Counted from the first letter of the stretch, positions 8,331-17,672 are shown. The stretch: DNA of 64,000 nt from an uncultured Lachnospiraceae bacterium (GCA_910578845.1 CAJTSL010000009.1:33452-97451); one strand, 5' to 3'. The notes: generated from the sequence alone by a model not told the origin. Numbers and translations: made by a program.

Positions 8331-11042
8331 ATGATACGCTTTTGCGATAAAGAGATTGAGAAAAGTATACATAAGAATATTGCAATAGCATTGGAACATA
8401 TCACGCTTGGAGAAAATGTATGGAAAGATGGTAAGGAATATTTCCACAGTATACCCGGGTATGATACTGCGGAAATGTGGCTGCTTCCCGTAGAGAAACA
8501 GGAGCATAAAGTATGTTGTTATGCCTATTGTGATAACGAGGCCGATAGGGAGCTTCGCATGTTAAAAGAATTAAGGGCAAATAGAGAGGCTCTACAGTTT
8601 CCGGACGTTTTCCCGCAATACGAAGAAGTCGTTCTCTATGGATGCAATGAACTTGCGGTTTCTTTTGCCAGATATTTAGAATGGCTGGGCGTTACTGTGT
8701 ATATGATCGGAAATTATTGGGATTCATTTGGCTTTATGGGCAGTAATGGATTAAATTTGCTAGAGGGGGGGGCAAATAGGCTGATTATATATGCAGAGAA
8801 CATGCCATTTTCAGGAATTGATATCAATCACAAGATGAAGAGAAGCGTTTCTCCGCAGTTTGAATGTATTGATCAAATATATGAAGCAAATGTATTGGAA
8901 GGCAGAATACAGGATACGATAGGATCTTTTAGCGAGTTGATTCGCCTGTTAAAAGGAAAGCAGGAAATCGTCATTTTAGGAGACGACAGGATAGCGCAGG
9001 ACACCTATGATTTACTAATGGAACAAGGAATAGATATTGCAGGCTTTGCCATAAATGAGAAAGGCAACGGCAGGTTGCTAGGGAAAAAAGTTATGAGCGT
9101 AACGGAAGCAATGCGATGTTTTCAAAACCCTATCTTCCTAAATGATAAAGACACACATGGCGCTTTGGGAGAGAAGTGGACAGAATATTTTGATTATCGT
9201 GGATATGAAAGGAATAAACAATACTTTCTTATCAGGGATTACACAGATATACCAACCAGTAATCTGATTCATGTATTACGTGGGAAAAATGTCCTTCTGA
9301 CTGGAGATAAACGACTGTGCCGATTATTATCGGATTATCTTTATGAAATTGAGAATGGTGAAATTTTTGTAAAATATTCTGCGTTAGCTGAAGAGACTGT
9401 AATAGAAAAAGACGATATCGCGGCGTTAGTGATTCCGGATTATTATAATAGGATAGATAGCTTCGGGGCAGCAAGAAAAGCTAAATTAATGCGGCAATTG
9501 GAAGATATGGGATTTACCGGTTATACGGAATATTTTATAAACAGCGGTGTGTTTGCTTTGATTGAGAACTATCTTAACCGGGGTATAGAAAAATATGGAG
9601 TATCCAAGCTGACTCCTAAAGGCATAATGATAGGAAGGATTCCGAATTGGAGTGGAAACGTTTTCTTCCGTGGCATTATGGATGGCCATCCGGAAGTTTT
9701 GTGTATTCCATATTCTGACCTTAATGAGAATTTATTTTGCTATTGCATCCGGTTAGCAGGCTTAGATGCAAATGCGGTAATACCGGAATTTTGGGAAATG
9801 TATAATGATGAGGCGGGGAGCAAAGAATGTTATTTCCCATTACCCGATATATTTGAAGCAAGCGCAAAGAGGATGCTTTGTTTGAAAGAACGATTTACTT
9901 CGCAGGAATTATTCGTGTTGTTTCATATTGCTTATATGGAAATGTGGAGCGGTAAGAGAGTGGAAGATATCACGAAGCTCATTATTTACTGGGAGCCGCA
10001 TTATGAACCCAAAAATAACTTCCCGTTCTTTGCATTATGGTTAGAGGATAAGAAAGTAAACGGGCAGACAATGGTGTTGCGTAGAAATAATATTGTAAGA
10101 ACAGGCTCGTGTTGTGCAAGAGAGTTAGATGGATGGAAGGTTCCGCATGCGTTTCAAGTAATGTTTTTGGATGAGTTTGCCTGGGATGGCGTTAACGTAC
10201 AATATTGTTATTGGACAGAGAATAAAATGCGTTTTGAAGATATCAAGATAAAACCAAGAGAGAAATTGGAAGAGATTTGTGAATGGCTTGATATCATGTG
10301 GTCAGATAATATGTTACGGACTACTTCTCTCGATAAGCCATTAGTTTATCGTGGCAGCGTAGATTTTGATTTGAAGTCAGTGTTTAATCAGTTTGCAGAT
10401 TATCTTTCAGAATTTGACCGTTTCCGTATCGCTATCGCAAGTAGTCCTTATCAAAAACGTTATGGTTTTTCTTATGAGAACTGTCTGAAATTTTCCCGCA
10501 GGGAATTACAGGAGATGTTCATGAAGCCATTTTTATTTGAGGAAAAGAAGATATTTGCTTTAGAGAGAAAAAATCCGGAAAGTTATGAGTGGATACAATG
10601 GCAACTATGGAATGTCAGAAAGCATATGGTTTTAGATGATGTGTGTCCGGAGTTTGACAGGTTCGAGGCAGGGCAGACCGGAAAAGTGCGGCTGGCTGAG
10701 TACAATCGGAAAGCGGCTGATGAAACAATACAGTATATTAATGAACATGATAAACTAATCCTGTATGGGACCGGAAGAGATTGTCAAGCCATTTTAGCAT
10801 TTATTGATGAAGAAGTAAAATCACAGTTTTTGTATAGCGATAAGAAAGCGGAGCTTAAACCTTATGAATTTTTGGGGAAAGAAGTCATTGTACCTAGTGA
10901 TCTTTGCGAAAAGTATAAAGATTATCATATATTGGTTACTTCCAGCTTACATCGTCTGAACATAAAAAAGGAGTTTGTTCGAATGGGTATCAACCAATCC
11001 AGAGTATTTTACAATAGAGCAGGGTATGATGATTTAGCATAA
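8331..11042 (+). CDS. Large sulfotransferase-like protein with several Rossmann modules, paralog 2
   Basis: This 903-residue protein is similar to its upstream neighbour over its entire length, so the two arose by tandem duplication. GGAGG at 8318-8322 supports ATG 8331. The sulfotransferase-like part runs from GRIPNWSGNVFFRG (about residue 436) through GIMDGHPEV to MRFEDIKIKPREKL (about 632). Rossmann-like modules sit near residues 99 (VVLYGCNELAV), 212 (IVILGDDR) and 808 (LILYGTGRD). The two paralogs share the same motifs but differ in many surface residues, which suggests the same chemistry on different acceptor positions. A G8 run at 8765-8772 lies at the position equivalent to that of paralog 1. 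Expected role: cytosolic sulfation of glycan building blocks or lipid-linked repeats. Family call moderately firm. Confidence 0.72.
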   Translation: MIRFCDKEIEKSIHKNIAIALEHITLGENVWKDGKEYFHSIPGYDTAEMWLLPVEKQEHKVCCYAYCDNEADRELRMLKELRANREALQFPDVFPQYEEVVLYGCNELAVSFARYLEWLGVTVYMIGNYWDSFGFMGSNGLNLLEGGANRLIIYAENMPFSGIDINHKMKRSVSPQFECIDQIYEANVLEGRIQDTIGSFSELIRLLKGKQEIVILGDDRIAQDTYDLLMEQGIDIAGFAINEKGNGRLLGKKVMSVTEAMRCFQNPIFLNDKDTHGALGEKWTEYFDYRGYERNKQYFLIRDYTDIPTSNLIHVLRGKNVLLTGDKRLCRLLSDYLYEIENGEIFVKYSALAEETVIEKDDIAALVIPDYYNRIDSFGAARKAKLMRQLEDMGFTGYTEYFINSGVFALIENYLNRGIEKYGVSKLTPKGIMIGRIPNWSGNVFFRGIMDGHPEVLCIPYSDLNENLFCYCIRLAGLDANAVIPEFWEMYNDEAGSKECYFPLPDIFEASAKRMLCLKERFTSQELFVLFHIAYMEMWSGKRVEDITKLIIYWEPHYEPKNNFPFFALWLEDKKVNGQTMVLRRNNIVRTGSCCARELDGWKVPHAFQVMFLDEFAWDGVNVQYCYWTENKMRFEDIKIKPREKLEEICEWLDIMWSDNMLRTTSLDKPLVYRGSVDFDLKSVFNQFADYLSEFDRFRIAIASSPYQKRYGFSYENCLKFSRRELQEMFMKPFLFEEKKIFALERKNPESYEWIQWQLWNVRKHMVLDDVCPEFDRFEAGQTGKVRLAEYNRKAADETIQYINEHDKLILYGTGRDCQAILAFIDEEVKSQFLYSDKKAELKPYEFLGKEVIVPSDLCEKYKDYHILVTSSLHRLNIKKEFVRMGINQSRVFYNRAGYDDLA
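8765..8772 (+). repeat. Poly-G tract (G8) inside sulfotransferase-like gene 2
   Basis: Eight G form the codons of E-G-G-A near residue 146. One G fewer gives TGA within seven codons, and one more gives TAG within six. The tract is in frame here. It sits at the homologous place to the tract in the upstream paralog although the bases around it have diverged, which hints that the tract itself is kept. Confidence 0.75.
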
Positions 11043-11062
11043 AATGAAATGGAGAGAAACGA

Positions 11063-13297
11063 ATGAGCGTAACAAAATTAGATATTAATAAAAGACTGAA
11101 TGAAATAATTTTTACATATGGTTTGGACAGTGACTATCCCAATTACCATAAAAGAGTGATGGCAGAGGATTATATCAGAAAACTAATGCTTAGATGCAAG
11201 ATGGAAAATAAGAAAGTGTTATGTTTGGCAACTAAGAAAGAGGATATAACATATTTTTCTTTTCTTGCTAAACATATTGGCGGCAATATTGATTTTATAT
11301 TTTTGGATAAAAAAGCTTTATATGGAGAGGATTTAGATAACATTAGCCTGAAGGAGTATGATGAGGTATATGCTATATCATTGCAGTATGCCTATATTGT
11401 ACATAGATGTCAGAGAAAGGGGGGGGCTATGTGCCGCTCTATTTATTTGGATATGAAGCGGCAGGGATTGATCTTTGAAAGAGAGTGTTATCGGATTTGC
11501 AATCCATTTTATGAAGACTTTATAGGCGGTGATTCTAGGAATCGATATATTGAAGGTTTACAGATAGAGCATTTTTCACTAAAACAATACTTAGATTTTG
11601 AGTGTTCTACAGAAGAAAGGTTTTTTTATCTAAGGAATATATATTTTCTGTCGTTATGCATGAAGGATTTCTTGAATGCTTCTAAATATATTTCTCAGAT
11701 TATGGAGTTAGATATTGTAGATAAACGCAAAGAGGAGTATGTAAAGTCATGGCAGGAAATCCAGGATTTGCTGAAACAGATCAAAGAAGTTCTTAAACGC
11801 CGGAAACAGAAAGACATTATCATGAATTGGATAGATGATGTTGGTTATGAAGAAAATGGTAATATGCCTTTTTTGAATAAGTGCAGACAGAGCGGGATTA
11901 ATTTTACCAATGCATTTACGGCGATGCCGTTTACGCATGAAACATATAAAACAATATTTAAGGGGACGCTTCCGCTTTCAGATTATTTTGATGAAGAAAA
12001 AATTTCAGACAGTAAACTGATTAAAGGTATTGAAAAATATGGATATCAATTTAAGATAAACAGTGGTTATATGGATTGGTTTGAAGCTGCTTACGAGTCA
12101 GGAGTATGGTATAATCAGGGTACAAGCTGTAGTGAAATCTTATGGGGGGGACTATTGTGTCTGATGAACATGGAGGAACCGGCATTTATATTAGGGCATT
12201 TATTGCCGGAAGGTCATAATCCTCATTTTTATTCGGATATGGTTTCAAATGATTTTGAGGGTGTGAAGAACCGAATATATGCGGCAAGGGAGCAAATGGA
12301 TAAACAGTTAGAGTATTATGCGGATTTTCTTTCAGACGAATCCATCACAATCTATATGAGCGACCATGGCTTTGATTCCACTCCTTTGGCAAAGGGGCAT
12401 ACAAACCTGATTGTTACAGGGAAAAACATGGCGCATAAAGACATTGAGGGGATGTTTTCCTATACCAAGTTTTCTGACATGATTTTACAATTGGTGCAAA
12501 GCGGGGAAATTCATGAAGACGAGTTGACGGATGATTATGTGCGTTTGGAATATATGGATTTGTACAGTGGCCGGCTTATTTATGATGTGATAAGCAAAAA
12601 GCAGGAATTACGTTTATTTCCGCATCTTGGATATCAGGGAATTGTAACGAAGGAATACATTTATGTTAAGTATAGCATTGGAAAAGAGGTGCTTTTCAGA
12701 AGAGATAATATAGTTATGACGGCTGTTGATTATTTTACGCTAGAAGACGAGATTGAGGAAGAGGATTTGCTGCCTTACTTTAGGAACAAGATCATAGATA
12801 CGACAAAAATTTATGAAGATAAGCGCTTTCAGTATTCCAAGTATTTACGAAAGGTTTTTCAGAATTATGAAAAAGAGCGGCCTCGAAAAATTGATATGAT
12901 AAATGAACTCTTTCGTTCGTTTGAGGATCATAGCGTAGCATTAAGAATGGGCGGGTTGCACACAATTGGTATATGGAGAATGCTTACCGAAGAAAATCGT
13001 AAGAAAATCAACTGCATTATTGACAGGAACCAGGATTGTATTGCGGGTGCGTTAGGATATCCGGTTGTTACGTCTATGAATGATGTTGATTTCGATAACG
13101 TGAAAGTATGCATTCCCTCGAGTTATGTTTTTAGAAAAGAATTGTCAAAGGAAATGAAAGACTGCCCAGTTGATGCGATTGATTTATACGATTATATGAA
13201 AGAACACGGGTTAAACTTTACGGCGGAAATCTACAGGTGTGACATAGCGCCGGATGAAGTTTATGATGTAGGGTTTCCTTTTGAGGAGTTTGAGTAG
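11063..13297 (+). CDS. Alkaline-phosphatase-superfamily (sulfatase/phosphotransferase-like) protein with Rossmann tail
   Basis: The first 240 of 744 residues are not recognised. From about residue 250 the chain shows the alkaline phosphatase superfamily layout: MNWIDDVGYEE (metal-binding acidic pair), FTAMPFTHETYKTIFKG at the place of the nucleophile, and YMSDHGFD with a following KGHTNL near residues 431-450 as the distal metal site. The formylglycine motif C/S-x-P-x-R of true sulfatases is absent and a threonine is the likely nucleophile. A phosphoglycerol- or phosphoethanolamine-transferase type of activity is therefore as likely as sulfate removal. A Rossmann-like tail begins near residue 626. 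No signal peptide or membrane helix is seen, so it appears cytosolic, which is odd for this family. Two G runs (11419-11426 and 12144-12150) suggest slippage. Confidence 0.65.
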   Translation: MSVTKLDINKRLNEIIFTYGLDSDYPNYHKRVMAEDYIRKLMLRCKMENKKVLCLATKKEDITYFSFLAKHIGGNIDFIFLDKKALYGEDLDNISLKEYDEVYAISLQYAYIVHRCQRKGGAMCRSIYLDMKRQGLIFERECYRICNPFYEDFIGGDSRNRYIEGLQIEHFSLKQYLDFECSTEERFFYLRNIYFLSLCMKDFLNASKYISQIMELDIVDKRKEEYVKSWQEIQDLLKQIKEVLKRRKQKDIIMNWIDDVGYEENGNMPFLNKCRQSGINFTNAFTAMPFTHETYKTIFKGTLPLSDYFDEEKISDSKLIKGIEKYGYQFKINSGYMDWFEAAYESGVWYNQGTSCSEILWGGLLCLMNMEEPAFILGHLLPEGHNPHFYSDMVSNDFEGVKNRIYAAREQMDKQLEYYADFLSDESITIYMSDHGFDSTPLAKGHTNLIVTGKNMAHKDIEGMFSYTKFSDMILQLVQSGEIHEDELTDDYVRLEYMDLYSGRLIYDVISKKQELRLFPHLGYQGIVTKEYIYVKYSIGKEVLFRRDNIVMTAVDYFTLEDEIEEEDLLPYFRNKIIDTTKIYEDKRFQYSKYLRKVFQNYEKERPRKIDMINELFRSFEDHSVALRMGGLHTIGIWRMLTEENRKKINCIIDRNQDCIAGALGYPVVTSMNDVDFDNVKVCIPSSYVFRKELSKEMKDCPVDAIDLYDYMKEHGLNFTAEIYRCDIAPDEVYDVGFPFEEFE
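11419..11426 (+). repeat. Poly-G tract (G8) inside phosphatase-fold gene
   Basis: Eight G at the codons of K-G-G-A near residue 120. One G fewer gives TGA after about ten codons, and one more gives TGA after about eighteen. In frame here. It comes before the catalytic domain, so slippage would remove all activity. Confidence 0.75.
12144..12150 (+). repeat. Poly-G tract (G7), second tract of the same gene
   Basis: Seven G in the codons of W-G-G-L near residue 361, inside the catalytic domain. One G fewer gives TGA within seven codons, and one more gives TAA about 25 codons on. In frame here. Two tracts in one gene would raise the chance of an OFF state. Confidence 0.65.
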
Positions 13298-13398
13298 AAG
13301 CATATGGCATTTGCTATTCGTGTCTGTTGATTGGCACTAAATCATTAGAATGAATGATACGGGAAGTTAAAGTATGGGAAAGGAGCAGAAAAATCAAA

Positions 13399-14658
13399 AT
13401 GGTAGTCAGTTGTTTCCCAACAGGGACTGTTAATTTAACATATCCAGGGCAGGGTGTTGCAGATTTATATAATGCCGGTTTTCAGAATATTATATTTGAT
13501 ATCAATATGTGCTGTTCCGGAAATGATTTGGAGAACTTTGGAAAACAACGGGATGTTGTGTCAAATGGTATAAAAGTTTTGGAAAATCCGAAAAAGGTAT
13601 GCCAATACTTTGAACATTTTCTTCAAAGAGTAAGAGAAAAGCAGATTTGTCTACCAGTAGCATATGCGCCATATTTTATGCGTAATACAAAACGTACTGA
13701 CCTAATAGGTTGTTGGATACATATGGTGGAAGAATGTATTCATTTATGTGGAAAAAATGGCTGCCAGTATTTGATAGTGCGTCCGATTTTTACAGGAATA
13801 GAATCGGGAAAGGAATGGGAAAGAAACCGTGATTTTTATCTTTATTTAGCGGATATTGCCAAAGTGTATCATATCATGCTCCTACTAGAGAACCAATGCC
13901 GTGATATGGGAGGACATCTAGTCCGGGGCATTTGCGCAGAGGGCAGTGAGGCGGCAGAGTGGGTTGACAAGCTCAATGCAGAATGCGGCGAAGAGCGGTT
14001 TGGCTTCTGTATGGATTCCGGTATCTGTAATATATGCGGACAGAACATGTATGAAATGGCGCGTATACTGGGGAAAAGATTGAAAATGGTGATCTTGCGT
14101 GATTGTGACGGACATCGTGAAAGCGCGATGCTGCCATTTACCTGTGCTTATCAGAGACAATCCCAGACAGATTGGCTTAGCTTAATCCGTGGGTTACGTG
14201 AAATTGGGTTCGACGGGCATCTGGCGTTGAATATGATTGATACGGCAGCAGCATTCTCACCGCTTTTAAGGCCACAGCTTTTTACGATGGCGAAATCCGT
14301 CGCCGATTACTTTAAGTGGCAGATAGAGATCGAAAGCAATTTGAGAAAGTATCCAAACAGGGTTTTATTCGGCGCCGGCAATATGTGCAGGAATTATATG
14401 AAATGTTATGGGGAGAAATATCCGCCTCTTTTTACATGCGATAATAATAAAGCATTATGGGAGACTTCGTTTTGCGGATTGGAAGTAAAGTCCCCGGAAG
14501 CATTGAGAGAACTTCCGGCTGACTGTGCAATTTTTCTTTGTAATATTTATTATAGGGAAATTGAACAACAGTTACGTGATATGGGGATAAAGAACCCAAT
14601 CATGTATTTCAATGACGAATATATGCCGTCATTTCACTTTAGAAAGAACAAATTTTAG
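13399..14658 (+). CDS. Sugar phosphate isomerase/epimerase-like TIM barrel fused to Rossmann module
   Basis: The domain begins at MVVSCFPTGTVN (ATG 13399), which has AGGAG 13 bases upstream. An in-frame ATG at 13354 adds 15 residues without a ribosome site, so 13399 is preferred. Residues 1-310 resemble the xylose-isomerase-like TIM barrel (AP endonuclease 2 family): LLLENQCRDMGGH, GFCMDSGICN and VILRDCDGH supply the metal ligand-like positions, though D-x-G-H-x-N of the family has become D-S-G-I-C-N. Residues from about 320 (RVLFGAGNMCRNYM) form the recurrent Rossmann module. The following gene is a shorter relative with the better-kept motif. It likely isomerises or epimerises a sugar precursor; the altered motif makes catalysis uncertain. 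Confidence 0.68.
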   Translation: MVVSCFPTGTVNLTYPGQGVADLYNAGFQNIIFDINMCCSGNDLENFGKQRDVVSNGIKVLENPKKVCQYFEHFLQRVREKQICLPVAYAPYFMRNTKRTDLIGCWIHMVEECIHLCGKNGCQYLIVRPIFTGIESGKEWERNRDFYLYLADIAKVYHIMLLLENQCRDMGGHLVRGICAEGSEAAEWVDKLNAECGEERFGFCMDSGICNICGQNMYEMARILGKRLKMVILRDCDGHRESAMLPFTCAYQRQSQTDWLSLIRGLREIGFDGHLALNMIDTAAAFSPLLRPQLFTMAKSVADYFKWQIEIESNLRKYPNRVLFGAGNMCRNYMKCYGEKYPPLFTCDNNKALWETSFCGLEVKSPEALRELPADCAIFLCNIYYREIEQQLRDMGIKNPIMYFNDEYMPSFHFRKNKF

Positions 14659-14690
14659 AAAGAACAAATAGAATTAAGGACGGAAACAAA

Positions 14691-15626
14691 ATGAGTATTG
14701 GCGTACAGACGAAAAACGTCGTATATGATGCGAATCCCGCAGAAGGATTTGCCATGTTAAAACGGGCAGGATTTTCCTGTGCGGATTTTAGCTTGAATGC
14801 CTATCTTTTAAACACTTCTCTTTACCAGTTTGAGCGCAATGATTTTTTTAGCAGGTCGGACACGGAGCTAGAGGCATTTTTTAAGCCGCATAAGGATGCA
14901 GCGAAAGCTGCCGGGATATGGATTAACCAGATGCATATGCCGTATCCGAATTATGTGCCGGGAGCAGGACGGGAACTCAATGATTATTTATGGCAGGTAG
15001 TGGCGCCTAAGAGCATGAGGATATGCGCTTATTTCGGATGCCGGTCTATTGTCATGCATGGTTTCAAACTGGCCTATCATCTTGGGACGGAAGAAGCGGA
15101 GTGGGAGCAGACGGCGGCTTTTTTGGATTTTCTTGCGCCAATGGCGAAAGAGATGGGGATTACCATCTGTATTGAAAACCTGTATAACGGCATAGGAGGG
15201 CATTTGGTAGAAGGGCCATGTTGTAATGCCAGGAAAGCGGTAAGCAGGATAGACTATTTTAACGATAAATACCGTGCAGAAGTTTTAGGCTTTTGTTTTG
15301 ATACGGGGCATGCGAACCTGATCGGGCTTGATTTTGAAGCTTTCCTGACAACATTAGATTACCGTTTGAAAACGCTACATATCCATGATAACGATGGCAT
15401 ACAGGATTTACACCAGATACCGTATACTTTTACAAAGACGAGAGAGAACACTGCGTCTACGGATTGGGAAGGGTTTATAAATGGCCTTTCGCGGATTCGC
15501 TATGATGGCGTGCTTAGCTTTGAAACTGCACCTGTCTTGACGGCATTCCCGGATGAAATGAAGGAAGAGGCGCTAAGGCTTATTGCAAAGATTGGAAAAT
15601 ATTTTGAAAAGGAGATAAAACAATGA
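14691..15626 (+). CDS. Sugar phosphate isomerase/epimerase (xylose-isomerase-like TIM barrel)
   Basis: A 311-residue protein of typical family length. ICIENLYNG, GFCFDTGHANLIG (about residue 200) and LHIHDNDG (about 228) are the standard metal-binding segments of the AP-endonuclease-2/xylose-isomerase-like family. AAGGACGG stands before ATG 14691. Its stop overlaps the start of cysC (ATGA), so translation is coupled to sulfate activation. It probably interconverts a keto/aldo sugar or epimerises a sugar acid needed for the sulfated unit. The substrate is unknown; the family call is firm. Confidence 0.8.
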   Translation: MSIGVQTKNVVYDANPAEGFAMLKRAGFSCADFSLNAYLLNTSLYQFERNDFFSRSDTELEAFFKPHKDAAKAAGIWINQMHMPYPNYVPGAGRELNDYLWQVVAPKSMRICAYFGCRSIVMHGFKLAYHLGTEEAEWEQTAAFLDFLAPMAKEMGITICIENLYNGIGGHLVEGPCCNARKAVSRIDYFNDKYRAEVLGFCFDTGHANLIGLDFEAFLTTLDYRLKTLHIHDNDGIQDLHQIPYTFTKTRENTASTDWEGFINGLSRIRYDGVLSFETAPVLTAFPDEMKEEALRLIAKIGKYFEKEIKQ

Positions 15627-16141
15627 TCATATGGTTAATTGGCATTTCCGGAGCAGGTAAGACGACGCTTGGGAGAAAGCTGGAGAAATACTACAAGGAT
15701 AAAGGGTTAAAGACCTATCTCTTAGACGGGGACGAGGTACGGAACTTGTTCGAGAATGACTTGGGATATACCGATGCAGACAGAGAAGCCAATATCAAGC
15801 GCATCATACTTGGAACCTATCTTCTAGATAGGAACGATATCATCGGGATCATCTGCAACATCTCGCCGTTCCAGCATCTGCGCGATCTTGCGCGCCAAAA
15901 GATTGCCGGCTATAACGAAATATATTTGGATAAGGACATCCGGGTCAGCATGAAGAACGACGTGAAAGGCGTTTATAAAGAAAACATGGGGAAAACAGAT
16001 ATCGTAGGCTTAGGGCAGCGATTCGATGAACCGGTGAATTGTGATCTTCGCATCAAAGTCGATGAGATGACGGAAGAGGAATCGTTTGAGATGATCAAAG
16101 AATATATAGCAGGAAAATATGGGGAGGGTTATCATGATTGA
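15623..16141 (+). CDS. cysC: Adenylylsulfate (APS) kinase
   Basis: A 172-residue protein of normal family length. It starts with the Walker A loop GISGAGKTT and continues with LDGDEVR and LGYTDADREANIKRI, all standard for APS kinase. It phosphorylates adenylyl sulfate on the 3'-hydroxyl to give PAPS, the donor used by sulfotransferases. It overlaps the preceding isomerase (ATGA) and the following ATP sulfurylase gene, so the three are one translation-coupled unit. No cysH or cysIJ is in the window. Together with the sulfotransferase-like genes this points to sulfation rather than cysteine synthesis. High confidence. Confidence 0.93.
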   Translation: MIIWLIGISGAGKTTLGRKLEKYYKDKGLKTYLLDGDEVRNLFENDLGYTDADREANIKRIILGTYLLDRNDIIGIICNISPFQHLRDLARQKIAGYNEIYLDKDIRVSMKNDVKGVYKENMGKTDIVGLGQRFDEPVNCDLRIKVDEMTEEESFEMIKEYIAGKYGEGYHD

Positions 16142-17186
16142 TTTTATAGAAATAGACGAGGAAACGTTACAGGATATTATCAACATAGAAACCGGATTAT
16201 TGTATCCGTTACAAGGGTTCATGAACGAAGCGGATTTCAGGAGCGTTGTGGATACATACCGGCTGGCAAGCGGAGATGTCTTTACAATCCCGATCACGTT
16301 GGACGTGCCAGAGGATACGGGTTTGGCGCCTGGACAAACATTGCACCTGTCTTTCCATGGGAACCATGTGGCCGATATGGAAGTAGAGGATACTTATCAT
16401 ATGACGGATGCCGATATCGAGAAAGTATTTTGTACATTGGATGAGAAGCACCCGGGCGTAAAGAAAGAAAAAGAACGTTCCACGCTGCGGGCCGGCGGTA
16501 AGACAGTATTGCTTGACAAGTCGCTTTTAGAGGATGCCTTAAAGCCGGAGAAGACGAAGAAGATTTTCGCGGACAAAGGATGGAAGAGCGTTGTCGGCTT
16601 TCAGACGAGGAATCCGATCCATAAGGCGCATGAACATTTGCAACGCATCGGGTTGGAAGTATGCGACGGATTATTCATCAATCCGATCATAGGATGGAAG
16701 AAAAAAGGAGATTTTACGCAGGAAGCGGTCGTTGCGGCATATGAAAGGATGGTAGAAGAATTCTATCCGCACAATAGCGTATATATGGAGGGACTAAAGA
16801 CCCAGATGCGTTATGCGGGGCCGAGGGAAGCCGTATTTCATGCCATTATCAGGAGGAACCTTGGGTGTACGCATTTTATCATCGGCAGGGATCATGCCGG
16901 CGTGGGCGGGTTCTATGGTGCATATGATGCCCATGCGCTTGCAAGAAAGCTTGCTGAGAAATATGATCTGGGTGTGGAGCTGCTTCTTTTGCATGAGCCG
17001 TATTATTGTAAGAAATGCGGCATGGTAGTCAGTGAGAAGAACTGTAGCCATTACAAGACCGACCGCGTGGAGATCAGCGGTACGATTATCAGGAAGTACA
17101 TCAATGAAGGTGCGATACCCGACGAGATCATGTTGCGCAAAGAGATTTTTGATGCAATCTTAAAGTGTGAACAAATATTTATATAA
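16134..17186 (+). CDS. sat: Sulfate adenylyltransferase (ATP sulfurylase)
   Basis: About 350 residues from ATG 16134, which has GGGGAGGG six bases upstream; the frame also opens upstream at 16119 without support. It shows QTRNPIHKAHE (the HxGH-like nucleotide-binding motif), the GRDHAGVGGFYG loop, and a zinc-type CKKCG plus C-S-H set near residues 283-296. This is the single-chain Sat type, not CysDN. It makes APS from ATP and sulfate. The equilibrium is unfavourable and is pulled by CysC next door. Overlap of eight bases with cysC supports coupled synthesis. High confidence. Confidence 0.93.
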   Translation: MIDFIEIDEETLQDIINIETGLLYPLQGFMNEADFRSVVDTYRLASGDVFTIPITLDVPEDTGLAPGQTLHLSFHGNHVADMEVEDTYHMTDADIEKVFCTLDEKHPGVKKEKERSTLRAGGKTVLLDKSLLEDALKPEKTKKIFADKGWKSVVGFQTRNPIHKAHEHLQRIGLEVCDGLFINPIIGWKKKGDFTQEAVVAAYERMVEEFYPHNSVYMEGLKTQMRYAGPREAVFHAIIRRNLGCTHFIIGRDHAGVGGFYGAYDAHALARKLAEKYDLGVELLLLHEPYYCKKCGMVVSEKNCSHYKTDRVEISGTIIRKYINEGAIPDEIMLRKEIFDAILKCEQIFI

Positions 17187-17338
17187 AAGGGGATCGTTGC
17201 AAATTGTCCGAACAGCAGCGATAGTAGATATTGTCGGGAAAATGCTTAATAAGATGCAGTCTGCAAAAGCACCTTTTGACATCGGATTTTGATGGCAGAT
17301 GGTTAGGGATTGGTTATAAAGGAGCATGATGGGACAGC

Positions 17339-17596
17339 ATGAATTCGAAAGAGGCGCTTAAGAAATTAAAGGATATTATCGGGGAAGAGGCATATAAGCA
17401 GGTTCTTCAAGAAATGGCAGGTGCGACCGTATATTTCCCGTCGCAGTCTGCTAATGCGGAATGGACGGATAAAGAGCAGAGGAATATCAGCTTACGGGAA
17501 GACTTTTACAGTGGGAAATATGAAGTAAGTGATCTGGCGAGAAAATACGATCTAAGCATCTCGCGTGTATATAAGATTATCCAGGGCAGGGCATGA
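17339..17596 (+). CDS. Small Mor-family helix-turn-helix regulator
   Basis: An 85-residue protein. The N-terminal half (EALKKLKDIIGEEAY) and the C-terminal helix-turn-helix (REDFYSGKYEVSDLARKYDLS then RVYKIIQ) match the Mor transcription activator family, small stand-alone versions of which are frequent in Clostridia. GGAG at 17321-17324 is 14 bases from the start, which is long. It stands between the sulfate-activation genes and the antiporter, and may control one of these groups; the targets cannot be read. A hairpin at 17673-17691 follows. Confidence 0.75.
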   Translation: MNSKEALKKLKDIIGEEAYKQVLQEMAGATVYFPSQSANAEWTDKEQRNISLREDFYSGKYEVSDLARKYDLSISRVYKIIQGRA

Positions 17597-17672
17597 TGCG
17601 CTTTTCTTGAAGAAAATACACTAAGCTAATGTCAGCTTCTTCTCCAGATGAAGGCCATGGCTTCATAATGTC

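Noticed and set aside
11063..13297. A true sulfatase that removes sulfate from host glycans.
   Set aside because: The formylglycine motif C/S-x-P-x-R is missing and no export signal is seen.
15623..17186. cysC and sat as part of assimilatory sulfate reduction.
   Set aside because: No PAPS or APS reductase, sulfite reductase or sulfate permease is in the window, and sulfotransferase-like genes are next to them. The reading cannot be excluded for genes outside the window.
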